A DNA stretch of 7,980 nucleotides. Origin: an uncultured Eubacteriales bacterium (lineage in GTDB: Bacteria; Bacillota; Clostridia; Oscillospirales; Acutalibacteraceae). Position 1 is the stretch's first letter. Every line of letters starts with the position of its first letter. A program made the translations under genes and the position numbers. The stretch lies in NCBI GenBank assembly GCA_934444695.1, contig CAKSDF010000093.1, positions 1-7,980 on the forward strand, written 5' to 3'. Positions 6,099 through 7,980 of the stretch are shown here, in pieces. Under the pieces are notes generated by a model. That model was not told where the DNA came from. It searched no databases and worked only from the letters and a program-made list of their open reading frames with translations.

Positions 6099-6104
6099 CT
6101 CCCT
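6099..6104 (-). promoter_or_regulatory. Ribosome binding site that fixes the dockerin gene start at 6092
   Basis: AGGGAG on the minus strand lies 6 bases before the ATG at 6090-6092, which begins MKKAL. The first possible start after the in-frame TGA is TTG at 6069-6071, preceded only by a weak AAGAAAG. The ribosome binding site therefore argues that the codons before the TGA are the native start of the gene. Confidence 0.8.
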
Positions 6105-6119
6105 TTTCTTTAAAGTTTT

Positions 6120-6149
6120 CAGGTCGGCGAAATTCCTCCCGCCGACCTG
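6120..6149 (-). other. Intercistronic hairpin between the two dockerin genes
   Basis: CAGGTCGGCG and CGCCGACCTG form a perfect 10-bp stem (6120-6129 with 6140-6149). Read as minus-strand mRNA, the loop is GGAGGAATTT and no U-tract follows, so it should not terminate the upstream gene. On the plus strand five T do follow. It sits about 28 bases before the start codon of the downstream gene and may be a processing or stability element, or a barrier to antisense transcription. Confidence 0.55.
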
Positions 6150-6213
6150 TTTTTAACTGTTTAACTTCCGGATTTTCCGAAAATCACTTTGCCGATGAAG
6201 CTTCGGCGGCCGA

Positions 6214-7980
6214 TCAGTTTTTAACGGGAAGCTCGGTGCGGAGCTGAACGGCAAACTGGAGAATGGCAAGTGCGTCGGAGGTGTCAACCTTTTCGTCAAG
6301 GTTAACGTCGGCAGCCTTGAACTGAGTATCGTCGAGCTGTCTCAATCCTACGTAAGCCTGGAGTGCCCACAGTGCGTCGGTAGCCTCAACGGTTCCGCTT
6401 GCATCAACATCGCCGTATTTAACCTGGAGAAGCAGGTCGTATGCCTCGCGGGCAGCCTTAAGGTCGTTAGCCTTGGTGATATGGAGATCCGCCTTTTTCT
6501 GAGTATAGCTATTGATAAACTCGGCAAATGCCTGCTCGGCGGCAACAATGTATTCTCCGCTTTCAAGGGTTACGGGAAGAGGAATGGAAGCGATGCTGTC
6601 GTCGACAATCTTGGCCGAATCGAGCATTTCCTTATACTCGGCAACCTTGCCTGCATAAAGGCTCTCGGCGCTTGTAAGCATTGTGAAGTTGTCGACATAG
6701 TCGCTCATATCCATACCATTATATTTCTGGCAGAGGTCGTCATATGCCTTGCGGGCATCGGTTATAAGCGCGCCGTTGTCAAGATTCTCGTCGGGATCGT
6801 ATTGGACCTCGCCGATGGCGTTTATCTTTTCGACAACCTTTGCAATGTCATCGGGATCGATTTCAACGCCCATAGCGATGGAATTAAGGCTGAAGCCCAT
6901 TTTGTTGTTGATGTAAAGCTCTGCGGAATATTTTCCGTCGGCTGCGACATCAAAGGGTACCTCGATAACATTGGTCTTGGCTGTAAGATCAAGATCGGCA
7001 GCGGTGATGTCCTTGGAAGCAACCTCGTTTGCGCCGTTCATAACCTTAACGGTGGCAAGGGTGCCTTCGCCTGCAACAACGATATCGGAAAGCTCATATT
7101 TAACAACATAGCTGCCGGCCTTAAGATCGGCTGCTGCGTTGCCGAAGAGCAGTGTGTTGTCGCAGTTCTTGGCCTTGGGAAGGCTTACGAGAGCGCTCTT
7201 GGTAACCGAGAGAACGTCCATTTCTCTGGGATTTGCGGTGTTGGGATTGGTCTCATTCGAGAATCCGGCCATCTGATCTTCGCCGGGGTTAAGAACCATA
7301 ATGGGGTTAAAGGGATCGACGGTATCGTCGTAAATTCTGCACTCGTAGAAGCTGACGTCGCCTACGGCGTAGCTGTCGCGCTCGCCCTGGTTTCTGACGT
7401 TGAGACGGTTATAATACCAGCGGGATTCGCTGTTGCCGTCCTCTTCAGCTACGAGAGTATCTGCCAGGGTCTTATATGCATATCCGAATTCCTCGTTGTA
7501 GTGGATGGTTTCTTCGGCAGCAAAATCATTATATGTGATACCCTTGGTGAAATAGGTGTTGACGGTAGCGTCGTCAACGGTTTCCTGATTGTAAAGGTCT
7601 CCGTAGAAAAGAACCTCGCCCTTTTCGTCCTCTGCAATATCGTTTACCCAGAAATCAAATTCATAGGTATATTCGTGATCCTTATAGGCCATAAAGGTCT
7701 TGCCATAGCTGGCATATCCGACCACACCGGCAGAAGATGTGCCATAGGTTGCGGGACGGCTGTAAACGGTATAAACGCCGCTTGCTCCGGTTGTAAGAGT
7801 GTCGCCGGGCTCTGCGGTGTCTGCCGAAACAGCAGCGTTAAACTCATCGGTGCCCCAGGTCTTGAAGGTTACATATTCCTTGGCCTCTTCGGCAGCGTTT
7901 ACGGTGCTCTTGCTAACCTTGGTGACAGTGATCTTTCCTTCGTCGCCGGCATAGTTGGTTCCGATGTATCTGTATTCGTC
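6214..7980 (-). CDS. Secreted-type dockerin protein, paralogue of the downstream gene, 5' end outside the window
   Basis: The frame is open to the right edge, so the start and signal peptide are not seen; 588 residues are visible. The GTG at 7723-7725 is internal and not a start. From residue 36 on it is colinear with the neighbour: EYVTFKTWGTDEF against VVVTTKHYGANEF, then shared VDPF(N/T)P, a second beta module (about 270-375, KNCDNTLLFG against KDCTDTVLVG), the helical segment (AIGEVQYDP, ARKAYDDL) and the dockerin (about 520-588). The dockerins share 44 of 64 aligned residues. Its calcium loops are DVDASGTVEATD and DVNLDEKVDTSD; the usual glycine at position 6 is Glu in the second loop. 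Residues 1-35 suggest a further N-terminal domain that the paralogue lacks. No catalytic motif was seen. It ends in TGA. Confidence 0.93.
   Translation of the reverse strand, partial: DEYRYIGTNYAGDEGKITVTKVSKSTVNAAEEAKEYVTFKTWGTDEFNAAVSADTAEPGDTLTTGASGVYTVYSRPATYGTSSAGVVGYASYGKTFMAYKDHEYTYEFDFWVNDIAEDEKGEVLFYGDLYNQETVDDATVNTYFTKGITYNDFAAEETIHYNEEFGYAYKTLADTLVAEEDGNSESRWYYNRLNVRNQGERDSYAVGDVSFYECRIYDDTVDPFNPIMVLNPGEDQMAGFSNETNPNTANPREMDVLSVTKSALVSLPKAKNCDNTLLFGNAAADLKAGSYVVKYELSDIVVAGEGTLATVKVMNGANEVASKDITAADLDLTAKTNVIEVPFDVAADGKYSAELYINNKMGFSLNSIAMGVEIDPDDIAKVVEKINAIGEVQYDPDENLDNGALITDARKAYDDLCQKYNGMDMSDYVDNFTMLTSAESLYAGKVAEYKEMLDSAKIVDDSIASIPLPVTLESGEYIVAAEQAFAEFINSYTQKKADLHITKANDLKAAREAYDLLLQVKYGDVDASGTVEATDALWALQAYVGLRQLDDTQFKAADVNLDEKVDTSDALAILQFAVQLRTELPVKN

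Noticed and set aside
7644..7847. Short minus-strand frames overlapping the right-hand dockerin gene (also 6348-6566, 6822-7022, 7449-7637)
   Set aside because: Out-of-frame shadows inside a gene whose main frame is open to the window edge and has clear paralogy.

Overview
The window looks like a chromosomal segment of a low-to-medium GC Firmicute of class Clostridia, probably a gut-type Oscillospiraceae/Ruminococcaceae relative. The evidence is a Clostridia-style 6S RNA, an initiator tRNA with encoded CCA, a DUF1292 protein, a trimeric-type purine nucleoside phosphorylase, Gram-positive promoters and ribosome binding sites, and secreted proteins ending in type I dockerins. I cannot name the species. 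Nearly every recognisable gene is on the minus strand, so the layout below runs right to left in transcription.

Left part (1-2400): a membrane-anchored protein of unknown function (91-957) has its own promoter and a palindromic terminator. Upstream of it lie an initiator tRNA-fMet (1156-1231) with a promoter and a strong terminator, a 6S RNA (about 1569-1757), and a small acidic DUF1292 protein (2011-2316) with its own promoter. These are separate short housekeeping units.

Middle (2400-4330): the main plus-strand signal is a near-consensus promoter at 2471-2499 behind an A/T-rich tract, with no recognised gene downstream. About 440 bases later there is a long hairpin terminator (2903-2946) whose 3' arm and U-tract are duplicated in tandem. 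The stretch between could be a structured RNA or a frameshifted small gene, and it is the best candidate here for something undescribed. The purine nucleoside phosphorylase gene (3032-3850) follows on the minus strand. Its upstream region carries a cluster of GGCAA/TTGCC half-sites and, further out, a 15-bp inverted repeat.

Right part (4335-7980): two tandem minus-strand paralogues encode large secreted, apparently non-catalytic proteins. Each has beta-rich modules, a helical segment and a C-terminal dockerin. The upstream copy runs off the right edge. The downstream copy has an excellent ribosome binding site and an otherwise normal signal peptide, but an in-frame TGA at codon 6. TGA ends two neighbouring genes, so this is most likely a nonsense mutation. 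The dockerins imply docking onto a cohesin-bearing scaffold or cell surface; no cohesin is in view.
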